DNA of 64,000 nucleotides, from assembly GCF_009189165.1 (NCBI RefSeq), contig NZ_CP045118.1, positions 2,356,001 to 2,420,000 of the forward strand, in the 5' to 3' direction. The stretch comes from Pseudomonas sp. SCB32. GTDB taxonomy: Bacteria; Pseudomonadota; Gammaproteobacteria; Pseudomonadales; Pseudomonadaceae. Below are positions 36,355 to 48,264 of this stretch, piece after piece (positions within the stretch are counted from its first letter, which is position 1; every line of letters begins with the position of its first letter). The translations under genes were made by a program, and so were the position numbers. Below the pieces are notes generated by a model. It saw only the letters and a list, made by a program, of their open reading frames with translations. It did no database searches and was not told the origin of the DNA.

Positions 36355-37470
36355 TTAAAGGTAAAAGACCGTCAATTGCGCAGTGCCAGTGACCTTTCCT
36401 CCCGTGACCTGTGCAGCGGTGCCGATTCGGTAGTAGGACACGTTCATTTTGATAGGTAAGGCCGAGTTACCTGATGTCGGGCTGTAATCCGATACGACGT
36501 AGCTGGCGTCGCCGAAGCGAATGGGGGCGGTATTGGATTCGTTGGTGATCCGAAGGCCGACGCCTTTCGCCATATTGGCCCCGGTAGCGTTCTGGAAGGT
36601 ACCGTCCGTGGCGCTGATGATCGTACCGATCGGATCGAGCTGATACTTGATGCTGTTCATGCCGCTGGGGCAGTTCCGTAAGGTGAACTGGAAGGGTTTG
36701 GTCTTTACACTCGTTGCCGAGACGAAGTCGCTCTTTTTCGCCGTGTCGAGAATGACATCTGTCCCTTCTGCGGTGCAGCTCAAAGCTTGGAGTGTAACCG
36801 GTCCGATGATGTAGTTCCGGCTTCCGATAGCGGTCGAGAATGTCCCATCGGTTACCTGCGCGGAATTGGTCATCGTGAAGGTTTGTACCGTTCCGGCAGT
36901 AATTCTTCCTGTCTGGATCAGACGAAATTTCAGCTGAGCGCCAAATGAGTAACTGCTCGACCGTGTGTTTTGGCAATACCGATCACTGTATGGGACTGTC
37001 CCTGAGCCGCTGAGCCAAGGGTTCCAGCCATTGACTCCACCATTCTGGTCGCAAAAAGCACCGCTGGTGTAGAGGCGAAATTCGTAAATTATGCCGACGC
37101 CAGGCACGTTGGTATTGAAAACCTTGTAGGTCGTCCCAGCTTCGCTGTAGCTCCCCGCCTGCGCCATGGTGGGGAATTTAATTCCGATACCACCTTTTGT
37201 GCTGTTGCTGAGAGTGCAGGTGTAGATATTGGTTACTGCTTCTCCGGTTACCCAGTTCGAAAGCGGCGCCATTGAAGCACTGTTGTCACGAGGTACCGAA
37301 ATTGGGCTCGGAAAAGTGAAAGTCTCGGCGCTGGAACCGTTGAAGGTGCAGGATGCGGCGGCCATTGAGTTCTGACTCCAGAGAATCATGGAAATTGCCA
37401 GGGAGCCATACGCCGCGGCCGATTGAAGTCTGCGATTCTTTCTCCAGTTCCTGAGTCCACATACATTCAT
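36355..37470 (-). CDS. Orphan chaperone-usher-type fimbrial subunit/adhesin
   Basis: A 371-residue secreted protein with a long signal peptide (basic start to about residue 20, then a hydrophobic run ending near MAAASC). The C-terminal half (about 230-371) has the layout of a type 1 pilin domain: paired Cys (ALSCTAEG and RNCPSGMN), alternating strands, and a donor/acceptor-type end GTAQLTVFYL. The N-terminal half (about 40-215) may be a receptor-binding lectin-like domain, so a tip adhesin is likely. AAGGAG lies 7 nt before the ATG. No usher or chaperone is seen near it. G+C is visibly lower than in core genes. It follows the export operon on the same strand after a 312-nt gap. Confidence 0.75.
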   Translation of the reverse strand: MNVCGLRNWRKNRRLQSAAAYGSLAISMILWSQNSMAAASCTFNGSSAETFTFPSPISVPRDNSASMAPLSNWVTGEAVTNIYTCTLSNSTKGGIGIKFPTMAQAGSYSEAGTTYKVFNTNVPGVGIIYEFRLYTSGAFCDQNGGVNGWNPWLSGSGTVPYSDRYCQNTRSSSYSFGAQLKFRLIQTGRITAGTVQTFTMTNSAQVTDGTFSTAIGSRNYIIGPVTLQALSCTAEGTDVILDTAKKSDFVSATSVKTKPFQFTLRNCPSGMNSIKYQLDPIGTIISATDGTFQNATGANMAKGVGLRITNESNTAPIRFGDASYVVSDYSPTSGNSALPIKMNVSYYRIGTAAQVTGGKVTGTAQLTVFYL

Positions 37471-37782
37471 TGCAGTGCTCCTTAATTAAAGAGGGAGGTG
37501 GTGGCCTGGTGCGAGGGAATCGGAATGAGCTGCACCTTCTTGGCATGTCCAATCCCGACGGGCGCTCGTGACGCAGGCAAAAGGCCTCGACTGTGTCCAC
37601 CAGAGTGAGTGATTAATACCGGATGCTTCGATTCGGGTCTGTCCGAGCACGCGGTCCCGGATGTTGGGAAAATTCTTGTTTTCGCGAGGATTGCTTCTCG
37701 GATTGCGCGACTATTCATAGGCCTGTGGAGGTTTCGAGAGCCTTCAGCCGTGATGTGGGGCCACCTGGGGGCTAGCGCGCTT
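37471..37782. other. 312-nt gap between the acyltransferase and fimbrial genes
   Basis: Apart from the AAGGAG ribosome-binding site (37478-37483) and an AT-rich TTAATTAAAG just above it, I see no gene, clear promoter or terminator here. A frame at 37482-37892 overlaps the acyltransferase end and has no coding character. Confidence 0.5.
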
Positions 37783-38697
37783 TCACTTGGTGGGAGCGAA
37801 GCCGTAGCGGGAGGGGTGATCGGCAAGGATCCAGTTCGGATAGGCATCCCCATAGGCCTGCTCAATGCAGTTCGCCACTTGCTGGGGAGCATCGTCGCGC
37901 TTGAGTTCTATGGGGGCGTAGATCCGGTGGCCGAAGTGTCCCTTCGAGAATGTAATGTGGAAGCACAGCAGTACGGCGTCGACATGGCTGCCAATATTGA
38001 AGACGCCACGGTGCAGACGAGCTGGCCGTCCCAGCATGGAGACCTCGACCGTCTCCATGGGATAGCGTTGCATCGTGTGGGGCGGCGCATCGCTGAACAG
38101 AACCGCAATGCGCTCCTGCCGCAAGGCCCGCATCAGTCTCAGCCCCAGGCCGGAGCGATTGTTTTCATCGTAGGTGTGCAGTATCCGCAGGCCGGGAATC
38201 AGAACGTCTTCGCGATTGCCATAGGCCTCCCGGGGGCTGCCAGATACAACGGCCAACTCCTTGAGGTTCAGTGCCGCACGCATTGCATCGACGACGTAGA
38301 TGTTGGCGTACTCGGAGACGTAGTGAAACGGTGAGACCACCACCGGTCTGCCGGGAGTCTTTTGTTGGATCGCACGTACAGCCTCTGCCAGTTCCCTGGC
38401 CGCCAACTCCAGTTCAGGCCACAGGTGTCCTCTGCCGTACAGCCGTCCCATCTGCATGCGGCGGTCGATCAGGGCTTCCAGTTCCTTGCTGGCCATGGTG
38501 CGCCACTTATCCGCGCGGCTCAGCGAGGTGCTGTCCGCGCCCCACTCGTAGCGAAGCCGGCCGTTCCAGCGCGCATTGGTACTCAATAGGCTGCGCACGC
38601 CCCAGGACAACAGCGCTGTGCGCTCGATTCCCCGTGCGGACAAGGACAGCAACCAGCGGTCCCGCCAGCGAAGTCCCGCTTCAGCTTTCTTGGTCAT
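37783..38697 (-). CDS. LpxL/HtrB-like acyltransferase in the peptide-export operon
   Basis: A 304-residue protein with the layout of the LpxL-type lysophospholipid/lipid A acyltransferase superfamily. VVVSPFHYVSEYANI places His125 and Glu129 where LpxL has its His-x4-Asp/Glu catalytic pair (spacing here is one shorter). VLFSDAPPHTM corresponds to the second acidic motif, and VEVSMLGRPARLHRGVFNIGSHVDAVLLCF to the vFvpFfG..A region. The tail NCIEQAYGDAYPNWILADHP recalls IE..IR..PeqwlW. No N-terminal membrane helix is evident, unlike LpxL. The gene overlaps the TolC gene by 17 nt, so it belongs to the export operon. I infer acylation of the exported peptide or of a lipid needed for it. Confidence 0.7.
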   Translation of the reverse strand: MTKKAEAGLRWRDRWLLSLSARGIERTALLSWGVRSLLSTNARWNGRLRYEWGADSTSLSRADKWRTMASKELEALIDRRMQMGRLYGRGHLWPELELAARELAEAVRAIQQKTPGRPVVVSPFHYVSEYANIYVVDAMRAALNLKELAVVSGSPREAYGNREDVLIPGLRILHTYDENNRSGLGLRLMRALRQERIAVLFSDAPPHTMQRYPMETVEVSMLGRPARLHRGVFNIGSHVDAVLLCFHITFSKGHFGHRIYAPIELKRDDAPQQVANCIEQAYGDAYPNWILADHPSRYGFAPTK

Positions 38698-40000
38698 CGG
38701 AGGTCAACCAGTTGTCGAGCATTTTAATGTCGGCCATTCCCAGGGAAGCGACTTCCGCCTTGAGTGCCAGGTAGGCAGACAGCATCTCGTATTGGGCTTT
38801 GGCCCGTTCGCCACGACTGGCGAACAACACTTCCTGAGCTCTCAGCACATCGAGGTTGGAGCGGCTGCCGGTTCTATATCCGATGCGTGTTGCCTCCAGC
38901 GAGGACTCGTTCAGGCGAACGATTTCTCCCAGTGCATTGCTTCGTTCCTGGGCCCAGTTGAAGCGCTGGAACCACTCTTGGGTATCGGCAGCCGATTTTC
39001 GCGTGGCAGCGAGCAGTGTGTTCTGTGCTTTTTCTTCGCCGGCCACGGCTTGGCGAATGCGAGCCCGGTTTGCACCACCGGTAAACAGCGGGGCCGATAT
39101 GGTGAGCATCGCGCTATTGGTCGTGGTGGGCTCTGAATAGCCAGAGCTGGCGCCAACAGGCGAATGACTGGCAGTCAGGTTGATCACCGGATAACGCTGT
39201 GCGCGAGCCTTCTCGGTATTCTGGTCTGCATTGCGAAGCTCGAGCTTACCGAGCTGAACAGGGAAGCTGTACGTTTCGGCCTGGTGGACCCATTGTTGCA
39301 AGCTCTTGGCTTTCAGCCAGGGCTTCGTGCGTCTTGTCGATGACAGTTCGGTCGGCGTGATATTGCGCCCGGTCAGGGTTGCCAGGGCACGCTGGCTCGA
39401 GTCCAGGGCGCGGAGAGCATCCTGTTGGCGCAACTGAGCCTCGCTCAGGCGTGAAAGGGCTTCCTGCACGTCGATGACCGTAGCCTCGCCGCCAGCTTGC
39501 AGTTTCACGGTCAAGGCGTGTTGTTCCCTGACAGCGCGAAGGTAGTCTGTCGCTCGAGTATGTTCCTGGGTGGCGGCCAGTAGGTCGAAATAGGCATTGG
39601 CACTGCGTAGCACCAGGGCCTGCCAAGTGCTGGCATATTCGAGTTCTGCCTTGGCGCTGGCAATACTTGCCTGGCGAAGTTCGACCCAGCGCTCCCAGTC
39701 GAAGACGGGCTGGGTCAGCGTTACCATCCAGCCGTTCTGCCAGTATTTGGTGGTTGGACCATTGTCAGTCTTGATCTGGTTATAGGTCCGCCCCCAGCCT
39801 CCGTCGAGCCTTGGCAGGAGAGCCGCTCGCGCAAGCGGCACTTCCTCGCGCTCGATCGCGATCTCGGAATTCGCCGCTGAGAGTTCGGCGTCGCGGGCGA
39901 GGGTGTCGTTGATGACGGACAGGAGTTCGCCCGCTGGGGCAACGAGGGGCATGAGTGCAATTCCGAGCCCCACCGTAATCAGTGCTTTCCAGGTTTTCAT
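38681..40000 (-). CDS. TolC-family outer-membrane efflux protein
   Basis: A 439-residue outer-membrane channel of type I secretion/efflux systems. The signal peptide MKTWKALITVGLGIALMPLV is followed by two repeated halves of long coiled alpha-hairpins (AANSEIAIEREEVPLARAALLPRLDGGWG; later QGVAGEEKAQ-type helices) ending in the conserved GxRSNLDVLRAQEVLF region. Its ATG overlaps the ABC exporter stop (ATGA). It completes a dedicated tripartite exporter together with the adaptor and the C39 ABC protein. Confidence 0.93.
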   Translation of the reverse strand: MKTWKALITVGLGIALMPLVAPAGELLSVINDTLARDAELSAANSEIAIEREEVPLARAALLPRLDGGWGRTYNQIKTDNGPTTKYWQNGWMVTLTQPVFDWERWVELRQASIASAKAELEYASTWQALVLRSANAYFDLLAATQEHTRATDYLRAVREQHALTVKLQAGGEATVIDVQEALSRLSEAQLRQQDALRALDSSQRALATLTGRNITPTELSSTRRTKPWLKAKSLQQWVHQAETYSFPVQLGKLELRNADQNTEKARAQRYPVINLTASHSPVGASSGYSEPTTTNSAMLTISAPLFTGGANRARIRQAVAGEEKAQNTLLAATRKSAADTQEWFQRFNWAQERSNALGEIVRLNESSLEATRIGYRTGSRSNLDVLRAQEVLFASRGERAKAQYEMLSAYLALKAEVASLGMADIKMLDNWLTSDDQES

Positions 40001-42096
40001 GCAGGGATACCATTGTGCTGAGCACGGGGAATGAGCCTGCCTTCGATCAGCTGATAGCTACGGTCGAATCGCGACGCCAGCGAGGGGTCGTGGGTAATGA
40101 CGATGATCGTGCGGTCCAGGCGTTGAAGTAAGTCGGCGATACCGGCCACTGAGGCTGGATCGAGGTTGGATGTGGGCTCATCGAGAAGCAGCAGTTCGCT
40201 GTCCTGGTAGAGCGCGCGTGCCAGTAGCAGGCGCTGGCGCTGCCCGGCGGAAATATTCGCGATTGAATCGCTGATGACGGTCTGGGTGCGCATTGGCAGT
40301 CGCATGACGTCGCCCAGCAGGCCGACGTCCTTGAGCAACTGGTTAATCCGGTTGTGGTCGGCATTGGCGCTGAACAACGAAATGTTATCGGCAATGCTGC
40401 CGTTGAGGATCAGGTCGCCTTGGCGCATCTGCGTCATGTGATGGCGCACTTCGTCGACAGCGAGGTTGGCGTAGCTCACATCGTTCAAGCAGATGTCGCC
40501 CTGCTGCACCGGTTCTGCCGCGCAGAGCAGCTTGAACAGCGTCGACTTGCCCACACCGGATGGGCCGACGATGACGATCTTGTCGCCGCGGCGGATGTCG
40601 AGCGATACGCCGTCCAGCACCTGGCGGTCGGATATGCCGTAGCTGAAGCTGACGTCGCGCACCTTGATCGACTCGAGGCGACGCAGTTCTGCAGTTCTTC
40701 CTATCTGTTCAGGCGGGGTGTAACGCTCCGGTTCGTGTTCCACGATATCGGCGACACGCTGCACCGGTACGCTGAGCATGAAGCGACCGAACAAGGCGTT
40801 GATGGACTGGGCCAGTCGCTCGGAGGAGAGGGACTTGTAGATCATGAAGGAGTAGAACACGCCAACGGAGATCTTTCCGTCGAGCATCAGGCCGGCGGCC
40901 AGCCAAGTAATGACGATTACATCGGCGTATTCGACCAGCTTCAATACCGCATCCCGGCCAGCGGTCAGTTTTGCGCTGTGGAGCGCCGCGGCCGCGTTGG
41001 CTCGGAACTTCGCCATGAAGATGGCAGTGCGTCGGGTTTCTCCGCAGGCGAGCTTGATCAGCGACGCGCCACGGACCGTTTCGATCAGCGCGTCGTCACA
41101 CTGCGCCGATCGCTCCAGTACCAGCATATGGGCATCGCGCATCGGCGCGTACAGGGCGAATGCCGTGCCCAGGTACAGAACGAAGATCCCCAGTGCGACG
41201 ATGGCCAGCAGCGGGCTTTGTATCAGCATGAGGGCAATTGCAAGGGAGGCTACTGTGAGGTCGATACGAAGCGAGATGCTTGTCCGCACGGTGTAGTCGT
41301 TGATTTCCTCCTGCGATTTCAGGCGCGCGAACAGGTCGCCGACATTGCGCTTCTCGAAGTAGGAGATGGGGTTTCTCAATAGCTGTCCCAGCAAACCCTG
41401 AGTCACGTTGACGCTGACCAGGGTTCCCGCCAATGCCGTCAGGTAGCCCTGCACGAACTTGCCGAAGGTACCGATGGCGAAGATGCTCGCGAACGTGATG
41501 GCAAGAATGTGCAGCAGGTTGCGGTTGTCGCTGGTCACCACATGGTCGAGGACCAGGTTGCCGAAGTAGGGCATGGCGAGGATGGCGAACTGACTACCAA
41601 TGGCCACGAACATCAACTTGGCGAGTTGGCCACGCAATTGCGGGTTCAGCTTTCGTACCCGGGTCAGTGCGCCGGGAACCTGGGACTTCGCGCGGATACG
41701 GGGAAGCTGGGGCGTCGGCGAGCATTCGAGGAGGTAGCCGGAGACGTTCGCCAGGAACATGTCCAGTGCCAGTCGGCGTCGGCCCGAAGCCGGATCGATG
41801 ATCACTACGTAGTTGCGTCGGACCTTCTCTAACACCACGAAGTGGGCGCCGCCGAAATGCAGGATCGAGCCTGGCTTCAGGTTGGGCATGTCGTTGGCGT
41901 CGAACTGGTAGGCCTGGACGGCGAGGCCGAATTCGGTCGCCACATCGTACAGGTCCATCAGCGTCAGGCCGTTGGATGAAAGGGGGCGGTGTGCGGTGAT
42001 CTCGCGCACCTCGGTTGCGCGCCCCAGGTGCGTCAGCACCATGGCAAGACAGGCGTAGCCGCAGTCTGCGACCTCGTTCTGATAGATGATTCGCAT
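39997..42096 (-). CDS. C39-peptidase-containing ABC exporter (bacteriocin/microcin type)
   Basis: A 699-residue PCAT. The N-terminal C39 protease cuts double-glycine leaders. Gln6 and Cys12 (QNEVADCGYACLAMV), His85 (GGAHFVVLE) and Asp101 (IIDPASG) form the triad, with the same C-H and H-D spacing (73 and 16) that I recall for colicin V exporter CvaB (C32, H105, D121). Six membrane helices follow (about 150-430), then the ATPase with Walker A VGPSGVGKSTL, signature ISAGQRQRL and Walker B LLLLDEP. The ATG at 42096 lies 2 nt after the adaptor stop; the frame is open to 42138. The substrate is probably the peptide at 43508-43657. Confidence 0.95.
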   Translation of the reverse strand: MRIIYQNEVADCGYACLAMVLTHLGRATEVREITAHRPLSSNGLTLMDLYDVATEFGLAVQAYQFDANDMPNLKPGSILHFGGAHFVVLEKVRRNYVVIIDPASGRRRLALDMFLANVSGYLLECSPTPQLPRIRAKSQVPGALTRVRKLNPQLRGQLAKLMFVAIGSQFAILAMPYFGNLVLDHVVTSDNRNLLHILAITFASIFAIGTFGKFVQGYLTALAGTLVSVNVTQGLLGQLLRNPISYFEKRNVGDLFARLKSQEEINDYTVRTSISLRIDLTVASLAIALMLIQSPLLAIVALGIFVLYLGTAFALYAPMRDAHMLVLERSAQCDDALIETVRGASLIKLACGETRRTAIFMAKFRANAAAALHSAKLTAGRDAVLKLVEYADVIVITWLAAGLMLDGKISVGVFYSFMIYKSLSSERLAQSINALFGRFMLSVPVQRVADIVEHEPERYTPPEQIGRTAELRRLESIKVRDVSFSYGISDRQVLDGVSLDIRRGDKIVIVGPSGVGKSTLFKLLCAAEPVQQGDICLNDVSYANLAVDEVRHHMTQMRQGDLILNGSIADNISLFSANADHNRINQLLKDVGLLGDVMRLPMRTQTVISDSIANISAGQRQRLLLARALYQDSELLLLDEPTSNLDPASVAGIADLLQRLDRTIIVITHDPSLASRFDRSYQLIEGRLIPRAQHNGIPA

Positions 42097-42098
42097 GA

Positions 42099-43301
42099 TC
42101 AGCCCCGTATCATCTGGAACAGCGGCTCGAGGACCCATTCGGCGATGGTCCTGCGCTCGATCACTACGCTGGCGCTACCGCGCATGCCCGGGAGAATTTG
42201 CAGGGGCTTGCCGGCTGTACCGAAGGTGTCGCCGGGCAGGGTTGCCCAGGCCATGTAGTTGCTTGTCTCGACGGGCTTGCCGAGTGCCGCGGTCGTGGTG
42301 CTTTCGCTTTTGTTCATGACGGTGTCGGAGATCGACGCGATGCTAGCCTGCACGGCGCCGAAGCGTGCGTAAGGGAAAGAATCCAGCTTGAGGCGCACGA
42401 GTTGTCCCACCTTGACGAAACCACGCTGCCGAGTAGGGATATTCAGTGTCGCCACCAGGGGTTGGCCGGAGTCCGTGTTTATCACTTGGGCGACATCCTC
42501 TGGCTGGAGCATGTGGCCGGCCACCAGGCTGGAAAAAGTCACGGTCCCTGCCTGGGGGGCGTAAACGGTGGTGTTCTGACGCGCTGCCTCATAACGAAGG
42601 CGAATTTCCTGCACGTCGCGATTGAGCTGTGCACCCATTTCGCGTTGTTGAGCCTTCAGTTCCTGCTGGCTGCCACGCAGGGTTTCCAGTTCGCTCACCA
42701 GCGATTGGCGCCGGGCATCACCCTGAGCGATTTCCGCGGAACTCTGGTTGGCTTGCAGGCGTGCCTGCTCTACCCGATCGGCCGTGACATAGCTGGCCAT
42801 GTCTTCCAGGCGTCGGAGAGTGTTGGCGGCATCGGCGGCGATCTGACGGATCCGCGACTGCTGCTTGGCGAGCGCCTGCAGTTCCAGTTCTCTTGCGGCC
42901 GCTGTACGTTCGCTGGCCTGGAGGCGCGCGGTAATCGCTGCAAGCCGGTCCTCGTATTGACTTCTGGCAGTGGCGATCTGTTCGTCGCGCATCGCTTCGT
43001 CGAACTTGGGCTTGGGAGTTCCATCACTCGACAGATTCAGGTCCCGGGCAAGTTCGAATAGTGGCTGCCCCTGCTCGACTTTTTGGCCGGAAATAATATG
43101 TACTGAAGTAACCAGGCCGGTGAGTCCGGTAATCTTGACTTCTGAAGGCGAGACTATTTCGAAGGGAACGTCGCGCTTGAGTTCGATTTCCTGGAAGAAT
43201 GCATAGACGATGGCCAATGCCACCACGAATGAGCTGAAGTAGGCGATCCAGCGCCAGGAAATGTCAGTGAAGCGCGGTAGCTTTTCTGCTTGGATGCTCA
43301 A
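42099..43301 (-). CDS. HlyD-family membrane-fusion adaptor
   Basis: The periplasmic adaptor linking the ABC exporter to the TolC channel. It has one membrane helix near the N-terminus (WIAYFSSFVVALAIVYAFF), a lipoyl half-motif (GLVTSVHIISGQKVEQGQPLFEL), a long coiled-coil hairpin (about 90-230) and the second lipoyl half (VYAPQAGTVTFSSLVAGHML). No ATG exists upstream of the helix; the frame is open to 43397. I take the TTG at 43301, which has AGGTAG just upstream and gives a 400-residue protein with a normal short cytosolic start. A TTG at 43397 is the alternative. It ends 2 nt before the ABC gene. Confidence 0.88.
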   Translation of the reverse strand: MSIQAEKLPRFTDISWRWIAYFSSFVVALAIVYAFFQEIELKRDVPFEIVSPSEVKITGLTGLVTSVHIISGQKVEQGQPLFELARDLNLSSDGTPKPKFDEAMRDEQIATARSQYEDRLAAITARLQASERTAAARELELQALAKQQSRIRQIAADAANTLRRLEDMASYVTADRVEQARLQANQSSAEIAQGDARRQSLVSELETLRGSQQELKAQQREMGAQLNRDVQEIRLRYEAARQNTTVYAPQAGTVTFSSLVAGHMLQPEDVAQVINTDSGQPLVATLNIPTRQRGFVKVGQLVRLKLDSFPYARFGAVQASIASISDTVMNKSESTTTAALGKPVETSNYMAWATLPGDTFGTAGKPLQILPGMRGSASVVIERRTIAEWVLEPLFQMIRG

Positions 43302-43507
43302 GGGGCTACCTGCTGCGGTGTGAAACCGTGCTGTGTCGTTTATTAAGTTTCTCGTGGCCGATGTATGCCGGGATTTGCCGAGCGCTATCCGGCGCAAGGC
43401 CGGACAGCGTCGTAACGCAATAGAACGTCAGGACAGAACAGAGTACGTTCGTCGATCAGTGCTTGATCTGCTGCCGTTGCAGTCCTGAAGTCATCGGCTT
43501 ACACCAA

Positions 43508-43657
43508 TTACGTCGTAGCGGGCGCGCGGGTGGTGCCGCCGCTGCCACCGCCGCTCGGCGGGCACGGAGTGGGGGCCGGAGCCGGTTGATTCTTGGACTT
43601 GCAGCAGCCGCCGGCCAGTTCGGATTTGACGAGTGCGTCGCGCTCTACTTTTTTCAT
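43508..43657 (-). CDS. Double-glycine-leader peptide precursor (49 residues), predicted exported peptide
   Basis: A short gene on the minus strand, 206 nt before the adaptor gene. CAGGA lies 9 nt before the ATG. The product is 49 residues: leader MKKVERDALVKSELAGG (17 residues, Leu at -4 and Gly-Gly at -2/-1), then a 32-residue core. The core starts with Cys-Cys-Lys (residues 18-20) and has a Pro/Ala tract (25-34) with a third Cys at 32. It then has a Gly/Ser tract (SGGGSGG) and the end TTRAPATT. The leader is charged and has no hydrophobic segment, so it is not a Sec signal or lipobox. The -7, -8 and -12 positions do not match the usual double-glycine consensus, so the leader type is divergent. 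The exporter next to it has exactly the protease expected for this cut. I do not recognise the family; bactericidal, signalling or metal-binding roles are possible. Confidence 0.75.
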   Translation of the reverse strand: MKKVERDALVKSELAGGCCKSKNQPAPAPTPCPPSGGGSGGTTRAPATT

Positions 43658-44399
43658 TTGAGATTTTCCTGAGAATTAAGATTTCTTTGGATGGTAAAAT
43701 TTGGTTCGTGTGAATTGTTTAATGCTGAAGGATTGGGATTCGGTTTCGTGTATCTCCTCCCTTGCCGTTGCTTGAATAATTATGAGTATCTCTGGTAGAA
43801 GTTCGTGCATCCAGTATGTGTACTACGAATGCGCTTTCGGATGTTCGAGTACTTTTCATCACGTATGAATGTGAGGTTCGATAAAAATTGGAGCAGTTCG
43901 TGATGCTCTCTGTCGGCTCTTCCAGTTTCGGACGACTTATTCGTGCCGAAATCGAGTGGCTGCCGACGAGGTGAATTTTTTCAGTTTGAGGCGGGACGAA
44001 CAATGTGAATGTGTAAGGTCTTGCGTAGGAATACTCTGAAGTTTCTACTGGCGAGTATCAGCAGTGATAACCAGTTTGGAAATTTTGTAGGGAATTTCAT
44101 GGGGGATCGTTTTTTAACGATGGACTTGCAGCAGTTCTGAGTTTTGTGCGCTCTGTCGCGCTGGCAGCATCCCGTATCCCGGGATGTCGATCTTGTGCAT
44201 GCGTGCAATGGGGGCTGGATCAAGGGAAGGGGAGTGTGAGTGCACCCTTGCGTTCAGGATCGATCAGCTCGAGCAGGGGGCGGAGGGAGAGGAGATGGGT
44301 TGAGCGGCAAAGTGCGCTGTACTAAAGGGGAGGGCGGTCGGATTGGGCCCCCGAAGGACGTCTGGTTTCACTCCGGGGGCTCTGGTGTGGGGGATCGAG
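43658..44399. other. 742-nt AT-rich gap between the peptide gene and metH
   Basis: This is the longest gene-poor stretch here and is clearly poorer in G+C than the core genome. It should contain the promoter of the minus-strand export operon. An ATCGTT/AACGAT hairpin with a T-run lies at 44106-44122. Frames at 43719-44003 and 43981-44223 have no ribosome-binding site or family-like composition. A GC-rich part (about 44240-44399) near metH has a long hairpin GCCCCCG/CGGGGGC (44347-44381) that could end metH transcription, without a T-run. Confidence 0.5.
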
Positions 44400-48092
<3,693 letters not shown>

Positions 48093-48113
48093 TGGAGGTA
48101 CCTAGAAGGAGGC

Positions 48114-48128
48114 GTGACAATAGGTCAC
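48114..48128. promoter_or_regulatory. GTGAC-N5-GTCAC palindrome in the metH-cti gap
   Basis: Arms GTGAC (48114-48118) and GTCAC (48124-48128) lie 21 nt upstream of the metH start. It may be an operator in the divergent promoter region; no regulator can be named. Confidence 0.3.
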
Positions 48129-48264
48129 TGATGATATCAAAGCTGTAGAAAATTTGAGCTTGCGGAGATTTGCATGAAAATCTCTCATGTTCTGCCCTTG
48201 GATAGGCAGCGCCGCGGCGGCGTTCCCGCTAGAATCCGCCCATTCCGAAGGTCTGGAGCCCTAC

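Noticed and set aside
37482-37892. 136-residue minus-strand frame between the acyltransferase and fimbrial genes
   Set aside because: Overlaps the acyltransferase end by about 110 nt in another frame, and composition is not protein-like.
43508-43657. Lipoprotein signal (LAGGC) in the small peptide
   Set aside because: There is no hydrophobic helix before it and the -3 residue is Ala with Gly-Gly before Cys; the double-glycine reading with an adjacent C39 exporter is better.
43719-44003. 94-residue minus-strand frame above the peptide gene, with a shorter start MKSTRTSESAFVV
   Set aside because: No ribosome-binding site, no leader or family pattern; possibly a decayed gene but not supportable.
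43981-44223. Minus-strand frame containing CCKS, the same four residues as the peptide core
   Set aside because: The match is only about 14 nt at DNA level with no leader before it; I cannot tell a degenerate second precursor from chance.
48093-48264. Cobalamin riboswitch upstream of metH
   Set aside because: The gap is 172 nt, shared by two divergent promoters, and shows no B12-box-like sequence that I can recognise.
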